Source of the DNA: Protula sp. h YS-2021 | Lineage: Eukaryota; Annelida; Polychaeta; Sabellida; Serpulidae | Length of the DNA: 64,000 nt | Direction: 5' to 3' | Assembly: GCA_949752745.1 (NCBI GenBank) | Contig: OX457025.1 | Coordinates: forward strand, 93,949,304-94,013,303 | Notes under the pieces: generated by a model | The model's database searches: none | The model's input: only the letters and a program-made list of their open reading frames with translations | What the model was told of the DNA's origin: nothing | Translations under genes and position numbers: made by a program | In this document: piece after piece, positions 36,973 through 50,953 of the stretch | How positions within the stretch are numbered: position 1 is the first letter of the stretch | Layout: each line of letters opens with the position of its first letter

Positions 36973-39681
36973 ATGATGGATAGCATTGTTTGCATTTGCT
37001 ACGTGCTTTTCATTCTGGTTCTTAATGACGTAAGATCATTAAGTATAAACGAAACTCTAAGAGAGCAACCTGTGGCAGGGGAAACCTATTTCGCCAGTGA
37101 CAAACTTTTACAGAGTAGTGAGCCGAATATATCTAAGTTCAAATCTGTGTTTACTTTACCCAAAAATGGAGTGAAAATACAAGGTTCCTTTGTTGAAATT
37201 TATCAGAACCTTAAGGAATACGAGCTCTCTGGAAAGCATGTGAATTCTCTAGTTTTGACGTTTAACGATTCGCCTTTACAACCACAAATCAATGGCGAAT
37301 TTTTACGAAATCTCTCAAGCATTCGTTTGCCAGAAGTTAAAGAGCTGTGGTGGAAAGTAGACTCTCGCTTTATGTTTGATGGAATACGGAATAATCACAT
37401 TGATATTGATACTAACAATTTCAAATCATTAGAAATTGTTCACTTTATATCTCTTAAAACAACGTCTTATTTAACATTTTCGAGAAAGTTTCTAGACGTG
37501 TTGTCTCAGCTGAAAGTTTTGGATATACAGAATTTTCAAATAGAATTATCTGCAAAGAATGATACAAATATTAGGACTCTTGGCAGCGAAACAATTGATT
37601 TGCCTTCATTGATTGCAAACTTGATGCTTTCTTCTCAAACTTACACCATTGATTTGGTGTTAGAAGTGCTTTCGCTGAGAGATATTATGTATACAATTTC
37701 GGTACCAAATAACGAAAACGTTACCATAGAGAAACATCCACGTATATTCTATTGTCTACAATATTTATCAATTGTGTCGACAGTTGTATACTCGTTACCT
37801 TCAGCCTTACATGTAAGATGTCCGAACCTGCTTGTTCTGGATATATCTCATAATTTGGAACTGATATCACGTGATGGCATCATAACTTATACCACATTCC
37901 TGAAAGAAAATTTACTATTCCATCCCAATTTACAGGTTTTCATCACTTCAAATGAATTCTCGTACAATAAACACTCTCTTAACACTGACATACCGATTTA
38001 CAGCGAAATAGGCATAGGTGAGCTTGAAATGACAATTACTCTAGAAGAAAATGCTCGTTGCATGTCACATATTGATAGTAGTATATTTAAATACGACACA
38101 AAAGTGCAATGTGCTGTGGTAAAGTGTCTATTAGGGTTGTCTGCGCTGGATTGTAACAGAAAGTACATAATCATTGATCCAGATTGCTATGGCAGTATTC
38201 AGTTTCCAATTGCACCTAGGTTGAAAGAAATATATATGGGAAATAATCTTTACAGTGACTTCGGTCTCGATGGCATTTTCGTTATAATCCTAGTTCGCAT
38301 GTCTCCTTTAATTGAAAACATGAATAGGTTACATCTTCCATATTGTTTTGTCCCCAATGAGTTGAAAAAACTAGACTTAACGTTTCATTCATTTGCAAAT
38401 TGGGCAACCGAATATTCAACACCGTTTTCCGAAACAGGCCGTACTTTCAAAGGTTTGTCTAATCTTGAAGAAATTATAATGGATTATGTTCAAATTGAAA
38501 AGCAGTTTACCTTGAGCTTATTTTCAGAATATAGGCCACTGCCTTATTTAAAACACATCAGTCTTCGTGGAAACGCCCTGCTACTTTCTGAGGATTTTCA
38601 ATTATGTCAGTATCTTAATTATCTAATTTCAATTGATCTCTCGGAAAATAACATACAAGCATTACCTAGTCATATTTTCAAAAATTGTAAGAACGTAAAA
38701 ATGGTGAATTTGTCTAACAATAAGATCCAAGTGTTGCCCTCTGAGGTGCACAGTTTCATGAAGCATGCCGACATGTCGTTAGATTTAACAGGTAATCCAC
38801 TATCTTGTGAATGTCACCCTGATGCTATAGAAACCATCTCTTATTTTCATAGGCATTCATATAAATATAAAGGTTTTAATAATTACATGTGTTTTGGGTT
38901 AACCAATCAAAATCTGATAGCACATATTGATATTGATGATCATAAAAAGGGGTGCCGGGGATGGTTGTTAAAAGATATAATTATGTTGTGCGTATTTACA
39001 AGTGTCTCGACTTTGCTTTTGGTCATTATTGTGCTATTGTCCTATAAGTATAGATATCGATTAATCATGCGATTGTACCAACTTAAACGAGTCTTTGGTT
39101 GTTATCAAAAGGTAAACCGGCTGAAAAATACATTCAGATATGAAGTGTTTTTATCATATAGCCATGCTGATCGCTTATGGGTGCATGATGTTCTCAGACC
39201 ACGTCTGGAAGATCTGCATGGGATATCATGTTGTATTCAGTACAGAGATTTTCCAGCCACTGGGGCTGTTTCAGATGTGATCTGCCAATACATGAGGGTC
39301 AGTAGATATATCCTTGTCATTATAAGCAAATACTCAATTCATAAAAAATGGCCGGCATATGAACTCGAACATGCCCAGGAGCTAGCTAGGAGAGAAGGCA
39401 AGAAGGTTTTCTATATAAAGTTGGGTGATTTGGGTTACAATATCACCCGTGAAGTTAGCCAGGTTCTTGATTCTGAAATCTATCTTGAATGGCAAGAAGA
39501 TGTGTGTAACGAGAGAAAAGTGAATTATTTGTTTGATAAATTAATAGCGGGAATTCGGGGAGAACAGCTCTGCGGGAACTGTTGGCACGCTCCTAAACCT
39601 TCGTCCAGACGCATGCCTCCATTTGATGACCAAAGCGTAGAACTGACAAGGTATACTCGTGACTACTTCGAAGAAATCTGA
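36973..39681 (+). CDS. TLR: Toll-like receptor, intronless, intact
   Basis: 902 residues from the ATG pair at 36,973. The frame upstream has only a GTG, and the paralogue starts at the same place. A signal peptide (residues 1-22, CICYVLFILVLND), an LRR ectodomain with clear late repeats (LPYLKHISLRGNALLL, LISIDLSENNIQALPSHIF, VKMVNLSNNKIQVLPSEV), one LRRCT (NPLSCECHPDAIETI from residue 608), a TM helix (about 667-690) and a TIR domain (721-870) are seen. Box 1 is YEVFLSYSHAD, box 2 is RDFPATG and box 3 is YLEW. Predicted innate immune pattern receptor of the single-cysteine-cluster type; the ligand is unknown. AATAAA follows at about 39,714. Confidence 0.95.
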   Translation: MMDSIVCICYVLFILVLNDVRSLSINETLREQPVAGETYFASDKLLQSSEPNISKFKSVFTLPKNGVKIQGSFVEIYQNLKEYELSGKHVNSLVLTFNDSPLQPQINGEFLRNLSSIRLPEVKELWWKVDSRFMFDGIRNNHIDIDTNNFKSLEIVHFISLKTTSYLTFSRKFLDVLSQLKVLDIQNFQIELSAKNDTNIRTLGSETIDLPSLIANLMLSSQTYTIDLVLEVLSLRDIMYTISVPNNENVTIEKHPRIFYCLQYLSIVSTVVYSLPSALHVRCPNLLVLDISHNLELISRDGIITYTTFLKENLLFHPNLQVFITSNEFSYNKHSLNTDIPIYSEIGIGELEMTITLEENARCMSHIDSSIFKYDTKVQCAVVKCLLGLSALDCNRKYIIIDPDCYGSIQFPIAPRLKEIYMGNNLYSDFGLDGIFVIILVRMSPLIENMNRLHLPYCFVPNELKKLDLTFHSFANWATEYSTPFSETGRTFKGLSNLEEIIMDYVQIEKQFTLSLFSEYRPLPYLKHISLRGNALLLSEDFQLCQYLNYLISIDLSENNIQALPSHIFKNCKNVKMVNLSNNKIQVLPSEVHSFMKHADMSLDLTGNPLSCECHPDAIETISYFHRHSYKYKGFNNYMCFGLTNQNLIAHIDIDDHKKGCRGWLLKDIIMLCVFTSVSTLLLVIIVLLSYKYRYRLIMRLYQLKRVFGCYQKVNRLKNTFRYEVFLSYSHADRLWVHDVLRPRLEDLHGISCCIQYRDFPATGAVSDVICQYMRVSRYILVIISKYSIHKKWPAYELEHAQELARREGKKVFYIKLGDLGYNITREVSQVLDSEIYLEWQEDVCNERKVNYLFDKLIAGIRGEQLCGNCWHAPKPSSRRMPPFDDQSVELTRYTRDYFEEI

Positions 39682-40430
39682 TGTTCGAATTTATGTCGAC
39701 GGCAGTTAGAAATTAATAAAATAAAATAAATCTCTTAATCTATTAGTGTAAATTGTAAGCATAGGATACAAATGATTAGAGAGATACAAATTAATACAGA
39801 ATGCATAACGTTTGGACGATATCACGTCTGTGTTTGATGGATTTATGTTTAAATTTTTAGTTATAACTACTGATAACGTAACAAATTTTAAACTAATTTA
39901 TGTAATCAATCATATTTTGTGAGATTAAACTTGCTTTATTAAAGCGTTCGCACACTAATGCCTTCATTTTGAACAATATAACTTGGCACAGTATTCAGCA
40001 TGCCTTGGCCAGGAAGCAACCCTTGTTGAAATACATGCCTTTAGATGTAAGTGATTGGGTGTTTCAAGATGACCCAACATCATCTTCACTTGAAGCTTTT
40101 TATACAGCTTTCACAGCGTTGCACATATGTTTATAGTTACTTTGAAACTATTTTGTCGTCATTTTTGCAATGACTTCATAAAGAAGTCCGAAATTACTGG
40201 CTTAGGTTTTCCGAGAGTCCGGTTATGTTACAGTTAGTGTCTTACTATGCAGAATATATCAAATTTTTCTTTTTCTGAACATATATAAATTCAAAAAATA
40301 TGTAAAATATAAAGAAATTGGTATGATTTTGTGGTATTCATTTTGTATAAATTGTATAAACTGAGTAGACGTAAACTAAACAACTTTCTTTTGTTGCTGC
40401 ATAGGAAAGCAATGCTTGAGAGACACTAGA
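39682..40430. other. 3' flank of TLR copy A
   Basis: Noncoding, AT-rich, and related to 50,960-51,960 in copy B. The GACGTT/ACGCGTCG motif at the end is also present in copy B. Confidence 0.5.
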
Positions 40431-40515
40431 TCGACGTTAAATACGCGTCGCAGCCTGATGTTGAATAAATGTCGAATTTCGATTTATAAATGAAGCTAAA
40501 ACCACATAGACGTAT

Positions 40516-40660
<145 letters not shown>

Positions 40661-41739
40661 AATAGTATTATTATCTTGAAAAATTCTTGGAGTATAGTGT
40701 CTGTTAGCGAACTACATTGTGAAAGGTTAACGAAATAAAAAAGAGCAAATAGCCTGTTTCAAAATCCGACTGAAAAATCTCTTCGTTTATAAACACACAT
40801 AACAATAATACAAATAAGAAATTATAAACTTTTAAAGAAAATCAAAACCAATATTCTACTTTTGAAATCTTAAATTACGACTAAAATCGTAATTTATAAC
40901 GACTCATTAAGCTCCGGTCCATTCAGAGTAATAATACATAAAATCTGTTAGAAGAACGGTTGCCATTGCTATTATCGAGGCAGGAAAACACCGCAGCAGA
41001 CCGTTGTGGGAATAAATGTGTCATAAACTTTTGTGTTTGCGTTTCAGAGGTTTGCCTTTGCTTTTCTAGAAACATTTCAGCAGAAACTAAACATCAAAAA
41101 GGTTTAATATCAAATTGTTACTGTACAACAATTTAGCTAAAAAGGGAAGCAAGTATGTTAGGCCAACTAAATTTGAATATAATCTAAAAAAAGATTAAAG
41201 AACGGCTTTGTCCTTTTTCATAAAAATCTGAATGAGAAATGAAAATTTTCTTTCAAGATTTAGGTAATACCACGAATTCTTTGTTGTACCAGACGATCTG
41301 GATACAACAGGTTTCCCTATCAAAGCACTTTCTTGGTAATAAACATCTGACACCTCTATCAACACCACCAGGTGTGCTTGTAAAGGTGTACTGAGTGACA
41401 CTTCGTATGAATTGGATATAAGCTTCCTTAGCATGACATCCAATTAGATATAGTTTCTCTTTGGAAGAGTGGGTGAAGAGTGCTCTGATTATCATTCATT
41501 GTTAATTTAACATTCTGGTTGTTTCTTCCTTTAATGCAAGGCCAATATCGACAGAATTCTTTCGATGTTTTTTTTTTCTTTCCAAATGTCTATATCAAGA
41601 CTATTCTTTTCATTTGCATAAACTTAAACAAAAACTTCGCAGATTAACAGAGGGCGATGAAATCATTTCTGTTTTAACATAACAACAAAAAAAACATAAA
41701 AGAAAAATAAAAAATTGAAAGAGATGCTTGATACTGATC

Positions 41740-42130
41740 ACACGAGTATTCTACTAGTCAATCATATGCCTGTGCTAGTCACAAGGTTATTAGACCAGTC
41801 TATCAAGCACCAGCGGCAGCCCCGAAACCATTGAACTATCTGTATTAGACATCTGTGCTTGCCACAAGACAACGACACTAAGGTATCAGATGACCAGGCA
41901 AGTTATCAGACCACTGGACTAACGCATGAGATGACCAAGCTAGTTGTAAAACCACTTGACTAGTACATCAGACTTGATTTAGTCACGAGACTAGCCCACG
42001 AGTCAATTCGACATTTGCGTAAATAAAGAGACGACTAGTCTGGCACAAAAGTCAACTGTTCTAGTCATGAGACTGCCAGACTATTACTTACCATCATTAT
42101 ACTAGTCATGTGACTACTTAAGTAGTTATT
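41740..42130. repeat. CTAGTCA-rich degenerate block, copy A
   Basis: Recurring CTAGTCA[CT][GA]AGAC and related motifs. Its counterpart in copy B is 53,240-53,780, where part of it has expanded to a clean 42-bp repeat. Confidence 0.65.
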
Positions 42131-42519
42131 GGGCTAGAGTCAATACTTGGCACTTTTGCAGCCACACCTGGGGAATTGATTAAAAAGTTAATGTTTAAAA
42201 ACAGAGGCATGTAGTCCGATAATACATACCATTACTTTGATCTTTGCCGTTTATACTTTCTTCACATCAACATGACATTTATTAACCTTCTCATTTTATG
42301 TGAAATAAAGTTACATTATCGACAAGAAGGTTAATTAAATGAGATAAAAGCACTAGTCTATTTGCAAGTCTATAATAGCGTACAATTCGTTTAAGTCGAA
42401 AGGGATACGTTAACCGGCTTAAATTAAACCGTGGGGAGGGGTTCCAATGTAAAATAGTGAGGCATATTCCAACAAACTACCGACCAACGGACTGTCATTA
42501 AAACACTCTCTTCCAGTTC

Positions 42520-42880
42520 ACTGCTGATGCCATAACACACACTTCCGGTAAGAGATCTCCTGCGTTAGTTTGAAAGATGTGTAAAAGAAGCAAACTTCTG
42601 TGTTCTATTTCAACGCAGTAACGCAATGCGGTGAAAACTACTTCTCAGCATCAATGCCTACCATAGAACTTGCCAATGTAGTCCTATTCAGGATTTTAGT
42701 CTTTAATTTACTAACAATTTGTATGAACCTAGTTCTGGCCAATCCGGGGAAATGTTTGTGCTACAATCTTTTGACACTGCGCCTATTTCCGAAAAGTCAG
42801 TCTTGGTCCGCCTTGTGTTCACATTCATATCTGGTGCTCCAATCTGTCATGCAATAGGAAAGTACTTTTAAATCCGTAAA
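42520..42880 (-). pseudogene. Relic of the 55.5-56.5 kb gene in copy A
   Basis: Aligns with the 5' half of the minus-strand gene at 56,486 (shared CACACACTTCCGGTA, GCGGTGAAAA, GACACTG-rich parts), with many indels and no open frame. The 3' half of the gene is missing here. Confidence 0.65.
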
Positions 42881-43138
42881 TAAAATTTACAGAAAGTCTA
42901 ATATTCATGAGAAGATGCCAGCGCCGAATTCTGCTTTGCAGCCACATGGATTAAAAACAAGAGTTCGTGTGACGTCACAAAGATGAAGAGGTTTACTTTT
43001 TATATTCGACAGTTTATCTCTGTCTTAACCCAACAGGTCAACGACATGTGATTCAGGTTTGATTAGTAAGCTTTTTCAACCTGCTGCAATTAACCATACA
43101 TTATTTCTCTCATTGTCTTTCTGTCTCTTTCTCTCCAT

Positions 43139-43256
<118 letters not shown>

Positions 43257-43259
43257 TCA

Positions 43260-44130
43260 GGAAAATAACAAAACATAGAGGCACATTTCTGCATGGCCAT
43301 AGCAAAAAACATGAGACAAATGGTAATACTACAAAACGGAGTCCTTAAAACTAGTCCTTTTGTTGACAAGGGGGCTATGTTATTTTCTTTGTTGTTCCGC
43401 AAGTATGCTCCGGTTAATTAAACTGAAGTTTATCACGTAAATGAATTGGAGATGGTACTTGGGATTAAATATTAGCCGTCGTTCTGAAATAATGGGTATA
43501 TTGTTGGCCTTGAAATACGTCACACAAACAGATATTTTCTCTGTTTCTATGTCTTCTATGTTCTTAAAAACAGGATAAAGATCACTAGGAGTATTGTCAT
43601 GTATAACAAGATATCTGATGTGTTTCAGAAGTTTCTGCATAAATGCCAGCACTGTCTCCTTACTCCCACACCCACATGACATGCCTTACAGGGTCCGTTC
43701 TGATGTGTTCGGTCCGCAACATTCGAGATTTCCCAGTCTCGTTCCATAGTCTATTAGGTAGATTAATTACGAAAAAATAAAATTCATTTTTATATTAAAG
43801 CTCTTTTAAACATTGAAAATCCATTGTGTCTTAACTGTCCTATAAATTGCGCATGACAAATGAAAGTCAAGACCCTTGAGTGCCCGTAATGATCGTTCCC
43901 AGGCAAGTAAGTCAGAACGACAACGGCTGTACTTTTTCACATACCTGATTAATGTTTAAAAGTAATTATATTTGGCCAAGATGTTCTCATAAAATGCAGG
44001 GAGCACAAGAAAAGAAAAGAGATTCTTTTCTTCTTTTGTGTTTGCTGCAGAAAGAGAAAATATTGGCTGTTTCCAATGAACAAATTTAACACCTATCAGC
44101 AAAAATTGGCCCATTTGTTTGCACTCTGCA
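43260..44130. other. Noncoding tail of segmental duplication A
   Basis: Related to 56,870-57,200 and 58,530-58,815. Short ORFs present here are not kept in copy B. Confidence 0.45.
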
Positions 44131-44770
44131 AAGCTTGAGAACAATTTATTATAGAATATTTACTGGTCTCATTGCACTAGAGCGACTTCTGAAAACAGTT
44201 ACCCCAAAAACATTATCGCTTGATAGTTCACGAAATGTTGTAATCTCCGGCTACGAAATGCTTCCTCGTGGGCTGCGGTTGTCGAATCACTGTTCTGACA
44301 GTTTTGAGATAGTGGACATGGAATTTGTGTATTGTCAGTGTAATAAATAGCACCTGATTGATTGCTTACTGTAACCTATCCAGGTTTTTACTACACAAAA
44401 AGAAGAAAAAAAGAACAGAAAATATCTACTGATCTCATTGCGATAGAGTGACTTCTGAAAACAGTAACCTAAAAATATCTCTGGATATGCCACTGTTTTA
44501 ATATTTAAAATATTTAAAATTTCGACTGAAAAATGCTTCCTCTGGCGCGGGATTGGTAAATCACTGGTCTGACCTTGTCTGACGAGATTAGAGCAAAATA
44601 TATTTACCATTGATATTCAAAAAAATTGTTCGTGGTTTCTAAAATTTCATTCCAGCTTTGAAATATTGGACATGGAATTTCTGATATCATCAGTTTAATA
44701 AATGACATCTAAATTATCGTTTTTGGCAATCTATCTAGTTTTTCAGCCCAGAAAGAAGAAAAACAGGATG
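44130..44770. repeat. Two to three tandem units of about 270 bp
   Basis: Units share GACTTCTGAAAACAGTNACC, GAAA[AT]GCTTCCTC, AATCACTGNTCTGAC and GGACATGGAATTT. No coding support. Confidence 0.65.
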
Positions 44771-45129
44771 GTTGATATCTTGAACTAATTCACTAACAGC
44801 TGGCTATCTAAACAGAAGAATCCTGGACTAAACGGAAATGAACACATACAGAGCTACTGTGCATGTATATTTCGAATAATACAAATAGGAAAAACTTACG
44901 GTGTGTTTTTTCTGTTAACCCTAGAAAGGTTTCGGTCATCGGTGATTTCGCAAAGAAGATTGATGTGATATTGTGTTGCGCACCTTAACAATTAACGTCG
45001 TAATCGTGTTATTGAGACATTGTGGCCGTCAAATGACTGCCTCTTTTGAAAACACTCGAAAAAGCTTCACCTTCTCTCAAACCATCCTTAAAATAATATC
45101 AAATTTGAGACTTCGCAACATATTAGCCG

Positions 45130-47285
45130 CTCTCTGTCAAATACAGATAGATCCGTCTTTGGATGTAACATCTCTGTATAGTTAACTTGGTGGCAAATAA
45201 TTGCGATGTGTATTTATTTTAGTGCAGAGCAATTTCGGAAATAGAACTATCCATGGAACTACGCAAAACTGTTTTTGGAGATGGTTTTATTTGTGATGTT
45301 TGTTTATTGTAGGAGATACTTTTTTTGTTCTGTCAAAAGTGGTCCTTTATGCAGTGGTCCAGCACCGGGATTGCACTGTATGTTTCTTGCATTAATAAGG
45401 GAAAAATCTACTATTGTCAGTGTAGCAATACCAGTTTTACAATGTCTAACAATTACAAATTATTTTGTAAGCAAATCAACTAATTTTCATCTCGGCGGCT
45501 TCAAAAAATAAGTAAATAAATAAAACAAAACAAATTGCGAATTAATCAAATGGAATAAACATAATACAAATGATTTAAGCTTTGTGATTATTGTTGTATT
45601 TTCATTAAGGTTTGAAAGGATTTCATAGAACATTTAAATGGGATTGTGATTAAAATATTGTAAAATAAAAACTGACATGTATCTCTACATCTATATTTAT
45701 GATCCTGTCTAGCTTGGGTAGGGTGTGCGGCGCGGTATATTCAAAATCTGGTATCGTTTTGGTTTTTTTATGAAGAAATCAACGATATTTTCATTTCAGC
45801 TTTGGTTTCTAAAAATACGTATTACCTTCGATAGCAATTTTTTACTTGTTTTGAATTGCTGTCTTTCTGCTCTATTGTCACATAGCGTCGATCTTATGAC
45901 TCTTTTTAAAAGGGGCTTTGGAAGTCTGTTATCGTTGGACATGACGGAATGTGCGACCTCTTCTCTTTTCACATGACGAAGCCTATTCCTTTTTACTTGA
46001 CGATCGAAACACTCTGATATTCTGTTTTTGACTAAATACCCCCTCTAACGCCATTTCCACCACCTGATTCTCGAGGTAATTCCTAGGTCGTTCCTAGGCA
46101 GTCATATCCCTTGGCGGCTTTGATTCCTAGGTGGACTTATCCCGCGGAGATTTTTATTCCTCGGTGTCTTATTCCGGGGTGATGTTAATTGCTGGGCGAT
46201 CTTATACCCAGGCGTTTCGTGTGTCTCGTGTTATTGGTTTGTCCTCCAGAAAGACGGACCAAGCATCATACTTTTATTGAAAGGCTGAGTTTCTGTTACT
46301 ATTTGTGCCTTTTATTATTATCAGGCAAATTTGGCCTTGACATTACGTATGTATTTTAGTATTTGTAAAAAATAAAGTGGAGATGGTATAATTGGAGTTA
46401 ATATCTTGAAATTTGTGTGAAATCCAAGAAACTCTATTCAAAAAGATATCTCACAATTTGACAAAAAAAATTTGGGTGAAACATAAATTAGCCAGATTTT
46501 TTTCTGGTAGCAAGAAAAAAAATGCAAATAATATTTTTGAGCGTTTTTGTCCGCTTAATCGCAGAACACCTGTAGAATACCGCAGTCTTTTCAAATCTAT
46601 GTGGCCTCTATGTAATGAATACCTTTAACTGCAGACCAAATCCCTGAAAACGATACCTCACAATTTAACAAAAACTCCGGGTGAAACATAAATTGGCCAA
46701 ATTTTTCCTGGTGGAAAAAAAATAAATCTAATGATATTTTGAACATTCTTGCCAACTAAATCACATAAAATCTGTAAAATAAGGCCGTCTTTCAAATTTA
46801 TAGGGCCTCTGTGTAACAAATACCTTAAATTGCAGGCCAAATCGCTGAAAATTTGTATATCGCTATGTCATTTTGTAATGGTCGCCACTGGTTTTAATGG
46901 ATTCGGCAACATTTTATGGTCTTTTTTATGTGCACCTTCTAAAGCAACCTAATTTTCTAATGTCTTTCTACTACACCGTAAAACTGGTAAAATCTCTCTT
47001 GCAATAAGAATTCTACCCAAGGCTTCTTTGTGATATCACACTGATCAATACCTAAGATTTAAAGGATATTTGAAAATATTTATCTGTATAATTTTTATGC
47101 TATATCCAAGTATAGTGTGGACCTTTAGGGAGAAAACAAAACAAAATGCATATTGTGCAAAGAAAGGCGGTATTAAGGTTTAATTCTTACAGTTATAGTC
47201 CAAATCGTCGACGAGACATTACAAATGCACTTTTTGGTTAATACTCGAACGATTAAGAAACATTAAATGGGAAAAGATGCTGGTC
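45130..47285. repeat. Dispersed about 2-kb repeat R, copy 2
   Basis: Counterpart of 25,060-26,985. Here the GGTGAAACATAAATT unit occurs twice (about 46,475 and 46,680). The end coincides with the same GAAAAGATGCTGGTC. Confidence 0.65.
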
Positions 47286-47600
47286 ATAAAGCGCTCTGAT
47301 ATGACCATTCACACGTTCGCATTTTTAGTATCTTTATGCCTGCTCGTTTCCTCCCACTCTTTCAAAATACGCAGTTTGAGAAAAAAAACCTGCTGAGTTT
47401 TATCAGTTTTATTCTTTAATTTTGCGCATTTGCATAAGCAAAACATTATAGGCAATTACTTGGGACATCAATTTTTTTTTCAATCTTTGATGTGACAGAT
47501 AAACAACTATTTGAGCTTTGCATTTATCTGATCACTTCAGCTGTTTTGTCAACATCAAAGAATAATATGCATGCCGAATCCATAATGACGTCAGAAAGCA
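47286..47600. other. Noncoding spacer
   Basis: No gene or repeat recognised between repeat R and segmental duplication B. Confidence 0.4.
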
Positions 47601-48210
47601 GTGTTGTAAAAGCACAAATTTAATCTTGCACTCTTATCTACATTTGCTGCTTAAACATGTAATAAAGTGCTATTACTAGCGTAAACAATAGTTTATCACT
47701 GAAATGTGGTCTCTATCCATATAAAAGGGTTGTTTGAGGTTAGAGTTTAATGGCTGTTCAGCTCTGTGTAATAAAACCCTTCAGGCTATCACGTGACCAA
47801 ATGCGTTTTACTATATTATTATCATACCCTGCTATTATGCACTCCTGCAAACAATCTGTGGCCGCTGTATTGAAAAAAGCCTACTGTACCCTCTCTAACC
47901 GTAAACATATCATGTAATTTGCCATGCTGCTGGCATTTAAAACATATTTAAAGACGTTGTTTTTTATAATTTCCGATGAGGAAGATACGCATTGCACTTG
48001 GATTACGTCATGTTTATATTTAAGTTACAGAGGTTGTGATGCCACACAATAAATAAATGGAAGTGAAAAACTATTTTTAACGATATTGGCAGGAAATACT
48101 ATTCAATACTAAAGGTGTGACTGTTAGTTTTTTAATGTGTACATAAATATGGGATAACGAGATCGATATATCGAAGAGGTTTCAAATCCTTTGCTTCGTC
48201 GGAAGATGGC

Positions 48211-50953
48211 ATGATGGATAGCATTGTTTGGATTTGCCACCTGCTTTTAATTTTGGTTGTTAATGACGTAAGAGTATTAAGTATAAACGTAACTCTCAGA
48301 GAGCAAGCTGTGGCAGGGGAAACCTATTTCGCCAGTGACAAACTTTTACAGAGCACTGAGCCGAATATCTCTAAGTTCAAATCTGTTTTTACTTTACCCA
48401 AAAATGGAGTGAAAATACAAGGTTCCTTTGTTGAAATTTATCAGAAGCTTAAGGAATATGAGCTCTCCGCAAAGCATGAGAATTCTCTAGTTTTGACGTT
48501 TCAAGATTCGCCTTTACAACCACAGGTTTCACAAATCAATGGCGAGTTTTTACGAAATCTCTCGAGTATTCGTTTGCCAGAGGTTAAAGAGCTGTGGTGG
48601 ATAGTAGAATCTCGCTTCATGTTTGATCTAATACGAGATAATCACATTGATATTGATACTAATAATTTCAAATCATTAGAAATTGTTCACTTTATATCTC
48701 TTAAAACAACGTCAACTTTAATATTTTCGAGAAAGTTTCTAGAGTTGTTGGCTCAGCTAAAAGTCTTAGACATACAGAATTTTCAAATAGACATATCTAC
48801 AAGTTATAATACAAGCTATAGATCTCTTGACAGCGAAAGAATCGATTTGCCTTCTTTGGTCGCAAACTTGATGCTTTCTTCGCAAACCTTTGCCATTGAT
48901 TTGGTGTTAGAAGTGCTTACGTTAAGAGATATGCTGTATACAATTTCAATACCAAACAACGAGAATGTTACCACAGAGAAACAACCACGTATATTCTCTC
49001 CTCTAAAATATTTAGCAATTGTGTCGACAGTTGTACATGCGTTACCTTCAGCCTTACATGTAAGATGTCCGAACCTGCTTGTTCTGGATATATCCCATAA
49101 TTTGGAGCTGTTATCACGCGATGGCATCATAAGTTATAACACATTCCTGAAAGAAAATTTACTATTTCATCCCAATTTACAGGTTATCATCACTTCAAAT
49201 GAATTCTCGTATAATAAAATGGCGTTTAACAACCACGCCGCTCTGGACACCGAAATATCGAGTTACAACGAAATGAGTATAGGTGAGCTCGAAATGAATA
49301 TTGATCTAGAAGAAAATGTTCATTGCACGTCACATATTAACAGGAGTAGATTTAAATACGATACCGAGGTACAATGTGCTGTGATAAAGTGTCTATTAAA
49401 GTTATCTGCGCTGGATTGTAACAGAAGGTACATAATCATTGATCCAGATTGCTATGACGGCATCCGTATACCGATTGCACCGAGATTGAAAGAAATATAT
49501 ATGGGAAATATTCTTTACAGTGACTTCGGCCTCGATGGCATTTTTGTTATGATCTTAGTTCGTTTGGTGGGCAAAATATCTCGTTTAACTGGAGACGTGG
49601 ACGGATTATATCGGCCATATTGTTTTGTCCCCAATGAGTTGAAAAAACTTAACTTTTCACTCATTTGCAAATTGGGCAGAAGAATTTTCGGCACCCTTTG
49701 CCGAAATAGGCCGTACTTTCAAAGGTTTGTCTAATCTTGAAGAAATCATAATGGATTATGTTCAAATTGAAAAAACGTTTATCTTGAGCTTATTTTCCGA
49801 ATATAGACCACTGCCTTATTTAAAGCACATCCGACTTCGTGGAAACTCCCTTTCTCTTTCTGGGGATTTTCAATTATGTCAATATCTTGATTATCTAATT
49901 TCAGTTGATCTTTCGGAAAATAACATACAGGCATTACCAAGTCATATTTTCAAAAATTGTAAAAACGTAAAAGTTGTGAATTTGTCTAAAAACAAGATCC
50001 AAGTGTTGCCCTCTGAGGTGCACAGTTTCATGCCGTATACCGATATGTCGTTAGATTTAACAGGTAATCCACTATCTTGTGAATGTCACCCTGATGCTAT
50101 AGAAACCATCTCTTATTTTCATAGGCATTCATATAAATATAAAGGTTTTAATAATTATATGTGTTTTGGGTTAACCAATCAAAATCTGATAGCACATATT
50201 GATATTGATGATCATAAAAAGGGGTGCCGGGGATGGTTGCTAAAAGATATAATTATGTTGTGTGTATTTACAAGTGTAGCAACTTTGCTTTCGGTTACTA
50301 TTGTGCTATTGTCCTATAAGTATAGATATCGATTAATTATGCGATTGTACCAAATTAAACGAGTCTTTGGTTCTTGTCAAAATGTAAGACGGCTGCAAAG
50401 GGTATTCAGATACGAAGTTTTTATATCATATAGCCATGCCGATCGTATATGGGTGCATGATGTTCTCAGTCCACGCCTAGAAGACTTGCATGGGATATCA
50501 TGTTGTATTCACTACAGAGATTTCCCAGCCACTGGGACTATTTCAGATGTTATTTGTAAATACATGAGGGTCAGTAGATATATCCTTGTCATTATAAGCC
50601 AATATTCAATTAATAAAAAATGGCCGGCATATGAACTCGAACGTGCCCAGGAGCTAGCTAGGAGAGAAGGCAAGAAGATATTTTATATAAAGTTAGGTGA
50701 TTTGGGTCACAATATCACCCGTGAAGTTAGCCAGGTTCTTGATTCTGAAATCTACCTTGAATGGCCAGAAGATGTGTGTAACGAAAGAAAAGTGAATTAT
50801 TTGTTTGATAAATTAATAGCGGGAATTAGGGGAGAACAGCTCTGCGGGAACTGCTGGCACACTCCTAAACCTTCGTCCAGACGCATGCCTCCATTTGATG
50901 ACCAAAGCGTGGAGCTGACAAGCATTAATCCTGACGACTTTGAAGAAATCTAA
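48211..50953 (+). pseudogene. TLR: Second Toll-like receptor copy, frameshifted
   Basis: Starts at ATG 48211 with the same signal peptide as copy A and is closely similar throughout. Near 49,645-49,662 it is 5 bases shorter than copy A, so the first frame ends at TAA 49,732-49,734 before the last LRRs. The other frame stays open from there through LRRCT, TM and TIR (box 1 YEVFISYSHAD, box 3 YLEW) to 50,953. The TIR part has no further lesion, so the break is recent, or an assembly error. As read, the product would be a secreted LRR fragment of 507 residues. Confidence 0.9.
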